Shown here piece after piece: positions 7,147 to 13,709 of a stretch of 18,029 nucleotides of DNA. The notes beneath the pieces were generated by a model. That model was not told where the DNA came from and did not search any database. It saw nothing but the letters and a program-made list of their open reading frames with translations. The stretch comes from an uncultured Collinsella sp. (GTDB lineage Bacteria; Actinomycetota; Coriobacteriia; Coriobacteriales; Coriobacteriaceae), in NCBI GenBank assembly GCA_900550815.1, contig URTW01000018.1:1-18029 (forward strand), read 5' to 3'. The translations under genes and the position numbers were made by a program. How positions within the stretch are numbered: position 1 is the stretch's first letter; each line of letters opens with the position of its first letter.

Positions 7147-7167
7147 TAACTATCACTGAGGTGATAT
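7121..7167. promoter_or_regulatory. Palindrome with two 16-bp operator-like sites
   Basis: Two 20-bp arms (7121-7140 and 7148-7167) differ at one position and flank TACCAAT. Each arm holds its own 16-bp dyad: TATCAC-CTCA-GCGATA (7122-7137) and TATCAC-TGAG-GTGATA (7151-7166), i.e. TATCRC-N4-GYGATA, with centres 29 bp apart. This is the pattern expected for an autoregulating XRE repressor with two operators. On the leftward RNA the single mismatch becomes a G-U pair and the hairpin is followed by UUUUU, so it may also terminate engB transcription. Confidence 0.7.
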
Positions 7168-7198
7168 AGATAGGAGCTTTTGAAGGGCTGCAGCCTGA

Positions 7199-7789
7199 CT
7201 AGAGGCAGGCCTCGGCGATGCGCTTTTTTAGTTCGTCGATGCCGGTGCCGGTCTGGGAGCTTGTGATGATCACGTTCTCGGCCGGAACGTTGAGCTGCTT
7301 TTTGATGGCTGCTGCCTGGCGGGCCTGCTGGGTGCGGCTGAGCTTGTCGGCTTTGGTGAGGCAGACGATAAAGTTGAACTCGTTACCCTGTAGGTAGTCG
7401 ATCATGTCGTGGTCGAGCTTGCTGGGGTCGTGACGAATGTCCACCAGCGAGACGACCAAGTTAAAGCTGCGCTCGGAGTCGAAAAAGTCGCCGATAAGCT
7501 CGGCCCAGCGGTCGCGCTCGGCCTTGGAGCGACGGGCGAAACCGTAACCCGGCAGGTCCACGAAATGCACGTCGTCGGCCTCAAAGAAGTTGATGTTGCT
7601 CGTCTTGCCCGGCGTACTGGAAACCTTGACCAGGTTCTTGCGGCCAAATAGCTTGTTCATAATCGACGACTTGCCCACGTTGGAGCGGCCGACAAAGCTC
7701 ACCTCGGGGCAGGTGGACTCGGGAATCTGCGAAACCTTGCCATAGCTGGCGACGAACTTGGCAAGCTGGTAGTTAATGGAATCGGCCAT
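7199..7789 (-). CDS. engB: Ribosome biogenesis GTPase EngB (YihA/YsxC)
   Basis: Essential TRAFAC-class GTPase that assists 50S ribosomal subunit assembly. The 196-residue protein shows G1 GRSNVGKSS (34-42), a conserved TPGKT (59-63) in the G2 region, G3 DLPGYGFA (78-85) and G4 TKAD (145-148). A G5-like SSQTGTG lies near the C-terminus. The FVDLPGYGFA stretch is diagnostic of EngB. The length is normal. The ATG at 7789 is preferred over the GTG at 7795, because AAGGAG sits five bases before the former and the GTG lies inside that ribosome site. It follows mtnN by 38 bases and is probably co-transcribed with it. Confidence 0.95.
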   Translation of the reverse strand: MADSINYQLAKFVASYGKVSQIPESTCPEVSFVGRSNVGKSSIMNKLFGRKNLVKVSSTPGKTSNINFFEADDVHFVDLPGYGFARRSKAERDRWAELIGDFFDSERSFNLVVSLVDIRHDPSKLDHDMIDYLQGNEFNFIVCLTKADKLSRTQQARQAAAIKKQLNVPAENVIITSSQTGTGIDELKKRIAEACL

Positions 7790-7827
7790 GGACACTCCTT
7801 GGTCGTAGGTTCTTACAAATAGACGCG

Positions 7828-8568
7828 CTATTGCGCAGCGGCAATGCGGCGGACGATATCGAGCGTGATGTCACTTGCGACACGCGCGTACTCGAACAGA
7901 TCGAACTCTCGCTCGCAAATTGCATCGTACGCCTCGTCACAATTATCGCTGATAGCGCGCAACACCAGGCAATCGACACCATTTTTGGTTGCGACATGGG
8001 CAATTGCCGCGCCCTCCATGCCGACACAATCGGCATGCGTCGCCTCGATAGCGTCGTTGCGCATGGTGGCGCCCGTCACAAAGCGGTTACCCGTGGCAAT
8101 CGTGCCGACCAGGAACTGCTTGGTGCCCTCATTCGAAGCGACTGCATTTTTCGAAGCGTCAACAAACCCACGCTCAGCAAGCACGTCGGCGGCAATATCG
8201 ACCAGCGCGGGCGTCGAGCCAAACTCCTCGAGCCCCGGTGCGGACTCGGCGATAAGCGCGGTATCGGTATCCAGATAGCGTAGGCGTTTGCCAATGACCA
8301 CGTCGTCGATATGGAGCTTGGGGTTCAAACCGCCCGCAATGCCCGAAAACACAACAGCCTGCGGAGCATACTTGCTAATGAGGTGCTGTGTTGCAGCGGC
8401 GGCGTTCACCGTGCCCATGCCCGCCGTTGTGGCGACAACTGTCAGGCCGTCGAGCTCACCGCTCACAACGGTCAAGCCTGCCTCCCGTGCCTCGCAAACG
8501 TCGCTCAGCTCTTCCTTAATCTGCATGATCTCTTTTTCGAGCGCACCGATAATCGCGATGGTAGCCAT
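7828..8568 (-). CDS. mtnN: 5'-methylthioadenosine/S-adenosylhomocysteine nucleosidase
   Basis: Hydrolyses MTA and SAH to adenine plus the thioribose sugar, recycling by-products of SAM-dependent methylation and polyamine synthesis and feeding the autoinducer-2 pathway where LuxS exists. The 246-residue protein begins MATIAIIGALEKEI, with the catalytic Glu near residue 13. FSGIAGGLNP (74-83) is the purine-phosphorylase-like core, and VGMEGAAIA (182-190, Glu185) and RAISDN (204-209, Asp208) are the nucleoside-binding and general-acid residues. The ATG at 8568 has GGGGA upstream; the TTG at 8580 is less likely. engB follows in the same transcript. Confidence 0.94.
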   Translation of the reverse strand: MATIAIIGALEKEIMQIKEELSDVCEAREAGLTVVSGELDGLTVVATTAGMGTVNAAAATQHLISKYAPQAVVFSGIAGGLNPKLHIDDVVIGKRLRYLDTDTALIAESAPGLEEFGSTPALVDIAADVLAERGFVDASKNAVASNEGTKQFLVGTIATGNRFVTGATMRNDAIEATHADCVGMEGAAIAHVATKNGVDCLVLRAISDNCDEAYDAICEREFDLFEYARVASDITLDIVRRIAAAQ

Positions 8569-8646
8569 ACCATTCCCCAAACCTATACGAAATTCTCAAC
8601 CAAGGTATGGTACCAGCATTTTGTTTGACCTCGCCAAACGAACACG

Positions 8647-9765
8647 CTAAGCCAGTGCAGCTCGCGTATCAAACAGAGCCTTTGCAATCGCAGCCGTAAC
8701 CTCGCTCGAACGGTCGCTCGATGGCATCGATGTCATGACGCTCATGACATAGGTACGGCCATCGATGTCGATGAGGCCTGCATCGCATGTCGAATAGTAG
8801 CCGTCCTCGCTGATCCAACCCGCTTTGTTGCGCACCAAGACCTGATCGTCCGCAATGCCATCGCGAATAAACGAGCGCGATGTTGATGCCAAAAGGCCTG
8901 ACAACCACTGTGAAGTCTCGGTATCCATGCTCAGATACTCGCTCATCTCGCGCCATAACCTCGCAGAAGTGCGCGGGCAGTAGGTCGGAAAATCACTCAT
9001 CGGATTCAGTGCCGTTTCGTCATCAACACCCAGATTGGCAATCCAATCCTCATAGCCATCATGGTCAAACGCCGCGCGTAACGCGATAAACGAATCGTTG
9101 TCTGAGTTGGCGACGGCATTCTCGATAAGGTCGCGCACCGTCTGCCAGCCCATGCTGCAACCACCATACGTGGCTAAAGGCCCATCGAGCGACACCCGCC
9201 CCGATTCGACCAACGTCTCGCAAATATAGAGCGCATACAGCGCTTTGTAGCTGCTCGCTCCATACACCTCGACATCGGCGTTATACGTCACGCCCCTACC
9301 GCTCGATAGGTCGTAGAACACTACACCCACGTCGCCCAGCTCCTGCGCCCGACACAGGGCATCCTGGAGCGAGGCAAGGCTCTCATCCTCCAAGGCAGGA
9401 GTCTTGTTATCCACCAACGAGAAGGTCCGAACGGTATCACCCGAAGGGATATCGTTGAAGTCCGCCTTCGAAAGTCTCGTCTTGAGATCTGCCGTCGACA
9501 GAGCTTGCTCTGCCGACGCTTTGGACTTTGAAACCTTCTCGTTTTGCAGCTGTACCGTTGACGCATCTGGGCGCACCGTTCGCTCCGAGGCGTAGGTTTT
9601 AACGGTAATTCCGAGGATAATAACCGCCGACGTTAGCATCCCAATGGCGGCAATCTTCCTCACGCGGATGCGAGCGCCGGCAAGGCCACGCGAAGACGTG
9701 CCCTTCGTCTTATATCTGCTGCCATGCTGCGGCACATACTCGTCCCGCGATGCGATGTTTCGCAC
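8647..9765 (-). CDS. Membrane-anchored class A beta-lactamase-fold serine hydrolase
   Basis: A 372-residue protein with a basic cytoplasmic N-terminus and one hydrophobic segment (about 38-58), so anchored with the catalytic domain outside. A Ser/Lys-rich linker follows, and the domain spans about 125-370. The three motifs of the penicillin-binding/beta-lactamase fold are present: SSYK (171-174, SxxK), SDN (221-223) and KAG (314-316, where class A enzymes have KTG or KSG). The family includes cell-wall-acting and uncharacterised hydrolases; resistance should not be assumed. The GTG start at 9765 is supported by GGAG five bases upstream, and a plausible promoter lies behind it. It is probably transcribed alone. 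Confidence 0.8.
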   Translation of the reverse strand: MRNIASRDEYVPQHGSRYKTKGTSSRGLAGARIRVRKIAAIGMLTSAVIILGITVKTYASERTVRPDASTVQLQNEKVSKSKASAEQALSTADLKTRLSKADFNDIPSGDTVRTFSLVDNKTPALEDESLASLQDALCRAQELGDVGVVFYDLSSGRGVTYNADVEVYGASSYKALYALYICETLVESGRVSLDGPLATYGGCSMGWQTVRDLIENAVANSDNDSFIALRAAFDHDGYEDWIANLGVDDETALNPMSDFPTYCPRTSARLWREMSEYLSMDTETSQWLSGLLASTSRSFIRDGIADDQVLVRNKAGWISEDGYYSTCDAGLIDIDGRTYVMSVMTSMPSSDRSSEVTAAIAKALFDTRAALA

Positions 9766-9802
9766 GTGGTCTCCTGACTGCCACCGTTTATATACGAGCA
9801 GT

Positions 9803-9830
9803 ATGATACCGAGCAGGCATTTCTTTCCAA
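9803..9830 (-). promoter_or_regulatory. Candidate promoter of the serine hydrolase
   Basis: Reading leftward, TTGGAA (-35, 9830-9825) and TATCAT (-10, 9808-9803) are 16 bases apart. The start would fall about 30 bases before the GTG codon at 9765, leaving room for its ribosome site. Confidence 0.45.
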
Positions 9831-9965
9831 AGATATTCAGCGGCGTTTAAGGTGTCTTTAAAGAAACCACAAGCGTATTTATCCAAATGGCACGATTCTG
9901 TTGCGCATCTCACCGCAACCCAGAGAGCAGTCTTTTAAGGACGGGGCTCTTTGGCAATCAACTGG

Positions 9966-10015
9966 GTGCCCAGGGGCACGCATTTAAGCCTGTCCCCAAT
10001 GAGTGCCTTTGGGGA
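9966..10015. repeat. REP-like pair of small inverted repeats
   Basis: GTGCCC-AG-GGGCAC (9966-9979) and TCCCCAA (9993-9999) with TTGGGGA (10009-10015) form two adjacent hairpins. They lie in the gap between the pflA stop and the serine hydrolase gene. Either could serve as the pflA terminator structure, but neither is followed by a good T-run. The region resembles short extragenic palindromes. Confidence 0.4.
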
Positions 10016-10029
10016 GCGAAAATGGCTCG

Positions 10030-10848
10030 CTAGCCGATGGCGTTTTTGAGTTCGTCGCGGCGCTTTTTCATGCCCGTCATGACGGCGTTGCGCAGCTCGG
10101 GCATGCGCGCGGTATCCATCTGGGGCACGCCCTCGAGCTTATAGGGAATGCCCAGTTGCTCGTACTTGACGACACCCATCGTGTGATACGGCAGCATCTC
10201 CAGACCGACCACGTTATGCCACGGGGCGATTAGACGACCGAGTGCCTCGCACTCCTCCACCGTGTCGGTAATGCCCGGTACCACCACGTGACGGATAACG
10301 ACCTTGATTCCGCGACGCGCAAGCTCATCGCCAAACGCTAGGATACGTGCGGGATCGCAACCGGTCAGCTTTTTATGCTCGACCGGGTCGGCATGCTTAA
10401 TATCGAGCAGTACCATGTCGGTCTCGTTGAGCACGGCATCGAACTTCTCGGGATGCTGAGGGTCGAAGGCGTAGCCACAGCTATCCAGGCAGGTATGCAC
10501 ACGACCATCGGGGTTGTTGTGCATTGCACGGAACAGGTCGGCCAAAAACTCGGGCTGCAGAAGCGGCTCGCCGCCCGAAACCGTAATTCCGCCGCTGCGA
10601 TAGAACTCGTGGTTACTCTGGAACTCATCCATGAGGTGCTCGACGGTCACCATCGTGCCGCCGTTGACCGACCAGGTATCGGGATTGTGGCAATACGCGC
10701 AGCGCATGGGACAGCCCTGGACAAACACCACAAAGCGGATGCCGGGTCCGTCGACCGTACCCATCGTTTCAATCGAATGTACGCGGCCCAGGGCAAACGC
10801 GGAGTCCTCGGGACGAGCGTCCACACCCTCGAGCGTCATCTCAGCCAT
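10030..10848 (-). CDS. pflA: Pyruvate formate-lyase activating enzyme (radical SAM)
   Basis: Radical-SAM activase that generates the glycyl radical on pyruvate formate-lyase under anaerobic conditions. The 272-residue protein contains the [4Fe-4S] cluster motif CPMRCAYC (Cys46, Cys50, Cys53) after the typical ETMGTVDGPGIRFVVFVQG. SGGEP (91-95) for SAM binding and a later LLDIKHAD follow. The length matches PflA (about 245-270) with a slightly long N-terminus. The ATG at 10848 is preferred, since AAGG lies eight bases upstream; the ATG at 10869 has no ribosome site. No pflB is adjacent, unlike the common pflB-pflA arrangement, so its partner is elsewhere. A paralogous glycyl-radical activase cannot be fully excluded. 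Confidence 0.88.
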   Translation of the reverse strand: MAEMTLEGVDARPEDSAFALGRVHSIETMGTVDGPGIRFVVFVQGCPMRCAYCHNPDTWSVNGGTMVTVEHLMDEFQSNHEFYRSGGITVSGGEPLLQPEFLADLFRAMHNNPDGRVHTCLDSCGYAFDPQHPEKFDAVLNETDMVLLDIKHADPVEHKKLTGCDPARILAFGDELARRGIKVVIRHVVVPGITDTVEECEALGRLIAPWHNVVGLEMLPYHTMGVVKYEQLGIPYKLEGVPQMDTARMPELRNAVMTGMKKRRDELKNAIG

Positions 10849-10897
10849 TCCCGCTACCTTGCCTCTCATTGGTTTTAGTTACATAAATGCCAGAGCC

Positions 10898-10903
10898 ATT
10901 CTA
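10898..10903 (-). promoter_or_regulatory. Candidate -10 element of pflA
   Basis: TAGAAT (leftward) is a 5/6 match to the -10 consensus, about 50 bases before the pflA start. No convincing -35 or FNR-type dyad was seen at the right distance. Confidence 0.3.
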
Positions 10904-10965
10904 GCCCATACGCATGATGGTGAAACGGTTTAGTGGTCAATTGGGTTGTTCTATTTGGCCCCACA

Positions 10966-11003
10966 CAAAAGCGGCGGGAAGGTTGTCACAACCCACTCGC
11001 CGC
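10966..11003 (-). terminator. Terminator of the degV transcript
   Basis: On the leftward strand GCGGCG (11003-10998) pairs with CGCCGC (10976-10971). Inside it GGTTGT-G-ACAACC forms a second stem. TTTTG follows (10970-10966). It lies about 30 bases past the DegV stop. Confidence 0.6.
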
Positions 11004-11034
11004 CGAGGCAATAGATATCGATAGACGCCAGGCC

Positions 11035-11889
11035 TTACGCCTTAAGCGTAAGCACCGCGCCGAAGGCGGTCGGGCCGCAATGGCTCGAGATGACGCCGCC
11101 GACCTGAGTCCAGGTAATGTCCTTAAAGCCAAGATCGTGTGCATAGACTTCCATGTCGTCGCGCAGCTCCTCGGAAAGACCTACCGAATACGCCAGGCCA
11201 ATGTGCGAGTAGTCAATCTCGCCCTTGGCAACCATGTGATCAATAAAGGCGCGGGCGCACTTGAGCATAGAGCCGCGGAACTTCTTGGTCGCCACGAACT
11301 TGCCGCCCGTTACCTCAATGCAGGGCTTAATCTTGAGCAGACGGGCGCCCAGGAACGCGACGTTGGACAAGCGACCGCCCGCCTTAAGGAAGGCAAGGTC
11401 CGTAGGAACAAAGCCCAGCAGCACGCGGTCCATGACGGAGTTCGTAAATGCAAAGATCTCGTCGACGGTGGCATCGGGGTGAGCCTCGATGTATTTGGCG
11501 GTCTCGACGACAACGAGCGACTGGCCCACCGAGACAAAGCGCGTGTCCATGGAGAACACGTAGTCGCGCCCCTTAGCTGCAATCTTGGAGGACTGATGTG
11601 AGCAGGTCGTGACTTCGGAATACGCGAGATGCAAAATGGTCGCGTCAGGCTGCTCAGCGTGAATGCGGTCGTACACGTGAGCAAAATCCGCAGGCGCGCA
11701 GCCGCTGGTCTTGGGCATCACGCCAAACTCATTGCAGCGCGAATAAATCTCGAGCGGATCGATCGAGCCGTCCTCGACGGTCTCGTCACCAATCGTGACA
11801 TGCATGGGCACGCGCACGATGCCGTAGCGCTCGCAGAGCTCCGGCGTCACATCCGACCCAGACTCGACCACGATTACGTACTTGCCCAT
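11035..11889 (-). CDS. DegV-family fatty-acid-binding protein
   Basis: DegV (FakB-like) proteins bind a fatty acid, and in some bacteria present it to the fatty-acid kinase FakA so that exogenous fatty acids enter phospholipid synthesis. The 284-residue protein shows VIVVESGSDVTPEL (5-18), KTSGCAPADF (60-69), with the conserved TS near the ligand carboxylate, and SMDTRFVSVGQ (113-123). The diagnostic LKAGGRLSN (168-176) and LLKIKPCIEVTGGKF (184-198) follow. There is no FakA in the window. The ATG at 11889 matches the family N-terminus; the longer frame to 12000 adds 37 residues that are not DegV-like. The ribosome site is weak, so a GTG nine bases upstream is possible. A structured leader precedes it. 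Confidence 0.87.
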   Translation of the reverse strand: MGKYVIVVESGSDVTPELCERYGIVRVPMHVTIGDETVEDGSIDPLEIYSRCNEFGVMPKTSGCAPADFAHVYDRIHAEQPDATILHLAYSEVTTCSHQSSKIAAKGRDYVFSMDTRFVSVGQSLVVVETAKYIEAHPDATVDEIFAFTNSVMDRVLLGFVPTDLAFLKAGGRLSNVAFLGARLLKIKPCIEVTGGKFVATKKFRGSMLKCARAFIDHMVAKGEIDYSHIGLAYSVGLSEELRDDMEVYAHDLGFKDITWTQVGGVISSHCGPTAFGAVLTLKA

Positions 11890-11947
11890 TAATATCACGA
11901 CCCATCTCGACATTGGCTTTTCAATACATGGCACGCACCGCCGCACT

Positions 11948-12013
11948 GTTGCACAACGGCGTCCAAGCGCCAAAGAGACGCCGCCCCTTGCACACAACAA
12001 AGGACAGCGTCTC
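11948..12013 (-). promoter_or_regulatory. Structured leader upstream of degV
   Basis: On the leftward RNA three consecutive stems can form. GAGACGC/GCGTCTC (12013-12007 with 11981-11975) encloses a further CCTTTG/CAAGGG stem. GGCG/CGCC follows (11971-11968 with 11961-11958), then GTTG-TG-CAAC (11957-11948). The candidate promoter at 12040-12068 would place all of this in the 5' UTR. It does not match a riboswitch that I recognise. Confidence 0.35.
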
Positions 12014-12039
12014 CCTGGAAAACTCCGTGCTTATCTGAG

Positions 12040-12068
12040 ATTCTACACGGTTTATTAAGGAGTGTTAC
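12040..12068 (-). promoter_or_regulatory. Candidate promoter of degV
   Basis: Leftward GTAACA (12068-12063) and TAGAAT (12045-12040) are 17 bases apart (4/6 and 5/6 matches). It would give a leader of about 140 bases. Confidence 0.4.
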
Positions 12069-12165
12069 TTATTCCGCAAACGGTCGCTATACGCGATAAA
12101 CGGTAGTTGGCCGCGGCAACTGCGACACATTCCGCCCAACAAGTCCAATCGTGCTCCATGCACGG

Positions 12166-13608
12166 TTAATGAGCGAGGCGGTAGAAATCCATCGACGCCG
12201 CACCCTCGGCGTGCAGCGCCATCGCCGGAACCGCCGACGAATAGGTACGGCTCGTAAGTGCCGCCTCACCGCCGTTGGCAAAAATCTCGACCATCGTAGT
12301 GTCCGAAAGCACGCGCAGGTCGCGAAGTTCGCCGAGCTCGATCGACCTCTGGTCGCGTCCATAGCCTTCGTCGCCCATATCGAGGGTAAGCATCCCGTCC
12401 GTATAACGCACAAAGACACCCTTGCGGATTTCGAGCTCGATCATCTTGGCTCCCTCGCAGGAAACCACGACATCAAACAGGCGTCCCGGCTCCTCAACGG
12501 TCTCACCGCCTACAGCACGAACGCAATCGCCGCGCATCCTCTCAATCTCGTGCGCCGGCCACTGGCAGAGCTTGCCGCCGCGCATGCTCAGCTCTCTCGG
12601 CATCGTCAGCGCGCACTGCCACCCGCGCGCCACCGTCGGGTTTTCCGCCGTCGCATCGGGGCAACCCGACCATCCGATCATCAATCGCCGGCCTGCAGCA
12701 TCCTCAAAGGACTGCGGAGCATAGAAATCAAAACCGGCATCGACCATCGGGGGCATGCCCTTCCCGACGATTTTAAAGCTCGGCGCCTCCCAATCGGCCT
12801 CGACGGGGAACCACACGCACTGATGCGGATTGCGGTAACGCCAACCATCGGCAGGCACACCCTGCGGACAGCAAACGAGAATAAGCTCGCCATCGAGCTC
12901 AAACAGATCGGGGCACTCCCACATAAAGCCAAACTTCTCGCCTAACTCAATGCGCGTCGCATAGCTCCAGTTCTCAAGATTGCGCGAGGTATAGACAAGC
13001 ACGCAGCCACGGTCGTCTTTCGTACGAGCGCCCAGAACCATGTAGTAGATTCCGTCGTGTTCAAGGATCTTGGGGTCGCGCACGTGCGTACCGATATCGT
13101 CGGGGTAATCGACCGGCCCAACAGCTATGCGCTTCTCGCCCAATTCGTCGGGATTCTCGACAACCATATGAATCTGGTTTTGCTCACGGCCCGTCAACAC
13201 GTAGTCGTAATCATCGCGGTCAAAATGCTTAACGTTGCCGGTATAGAAGTAGTGAATCTTGCCATCACGTACAAAGGCAGAACCAGAATACGCTCCACTC
13301 GAATCCAAATCGGAATCGGGGAACAGCACGGGGCCGTGATTCTCGTACGTCACAAAATCCTTTGTCGTCAGATGGTTCCAAAGCACTGGACCGCCATGCG
13401 CGGCATCGAACGGATCGTATTGATGATAGATGTGATACATATCACCAATCTGAACCAAACCGTTGGGGTCGTTGAGCCAGCCAAGCTCAGGCTCCACATG
13501 GAACAGGAGCCTATCGGGGTCGGACGCGATGCGACCCGCCGTCTCATCCTGTCCGGCACGCCACTGCTCATAGTCCGCGCGTGTCACCTTATTTTTTTGA
13601 TTAAACAT
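12166..13608 (-). CDS. scrB: Sucrose-6-phosphate hydrolase, GH32
   Basis: Cleaves sucrose 6-phosphate, delivered by the PTS permease, into glucose 6-phosphate and fructose; cytosolic. The 480-residue protein has the GH32 nucleophile motif WLNDPNG (44-50, Asp47), the transition-state stabiliser RDP (177-179) and the acid/base Glu231 in ECPD. A C-terminal beta-sandwich covers about 350-480, including the conserved VEIFANGGE. The length is normal for ScrB. There is no signal peptide, which fits an intracellular phospho-sugar substrate. It is the last gene of the locus, 101 bases after the permease, separated by a hairpin. Its ribosome site is weak (GAGAAAG about 11 bases from the ATG), so expression may depend on read-through. 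Other beta-fructosides are possible substrates. Confidence 0.9.
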   Translation of the reverse strand: MFNQKNKVTRADYEQWRAGQDETAGRIASDPDRLLFHVEPELGWLNDPNGLVQIGDMYHIYHQYDPFDAAHGGPVLWNHLTTKDFVTYENHGPVLFPDSDLDSSGAYSGSAFVRDGKIHYFYTGNVKHFDRDDYDYVLTGREQNQIHMVVENPDELGEKRIAVGPVDYPDDIGTHVRDPKILEHDGIYYMVLGARTKDDRGCVLVYTSRNLENWSYATRIELGEKFGFMWECPDLFELDGELILVCCPQGVPADGWRYRNPHQCVWFPVEADWEAPSFKIVGKGMPPMVDAGFDFYAPQSFEDAAGRRLMIGWSGCPDATAENPTVARGWQCALTMPRELSMRGGKLCQWPAHEIERMRGDCVRAVGGETVEEPGRLFDVVVSCEGAKMIELEIRKGVFVRYTDGMLTLDMGDEGYGRDQRSIELGELRDLRVLSDTTMVEIFANGGEAALTSRTYSSAVPAMALHAEGAASMDFYRLAH

Positions 13609-13632
13609 CGCCGTTGACTTTCTCGTCTATGG

Positions 13633-13670
13633 GGAAGGACGCTCGACTCACACGAGTCGAACGCCCTTCC
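13633..13670 (-). other. 16-bp intergenic hairpin between permease and scrB
   Basis: Arms 13633-13648 and 13655-13670 flank a 6-base loop. As DNA they differ at two positions, but on the leftward (sense) RNA both become G-U pairs, giving an uninterrupted 16-bp stem. No U-tract follows, so it looks like an RNA-processing or stability element rather than a terminator. Confidence 0.65.
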
Positions 13671-13709
13671 TCAAATGGACTTATCCTCAGATTACACTGA
13701 ACGGCTCAA

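Noticed and set aside
7186..7195. GGCTGCAGCC palindrome after engB as a terminator
   Set aside because: The stem is only 3-5 bp with no loop and a poor T-run; the 7121-7167 hairpin is a better candidate.
8647..9765. Antibiotic-resistance beta-lactamase
   Set aside because: The fold motifs are present, but KAG replaces KTG, no Glu166-loop motif is evident, and it is membrane-anchored with no resistance context.
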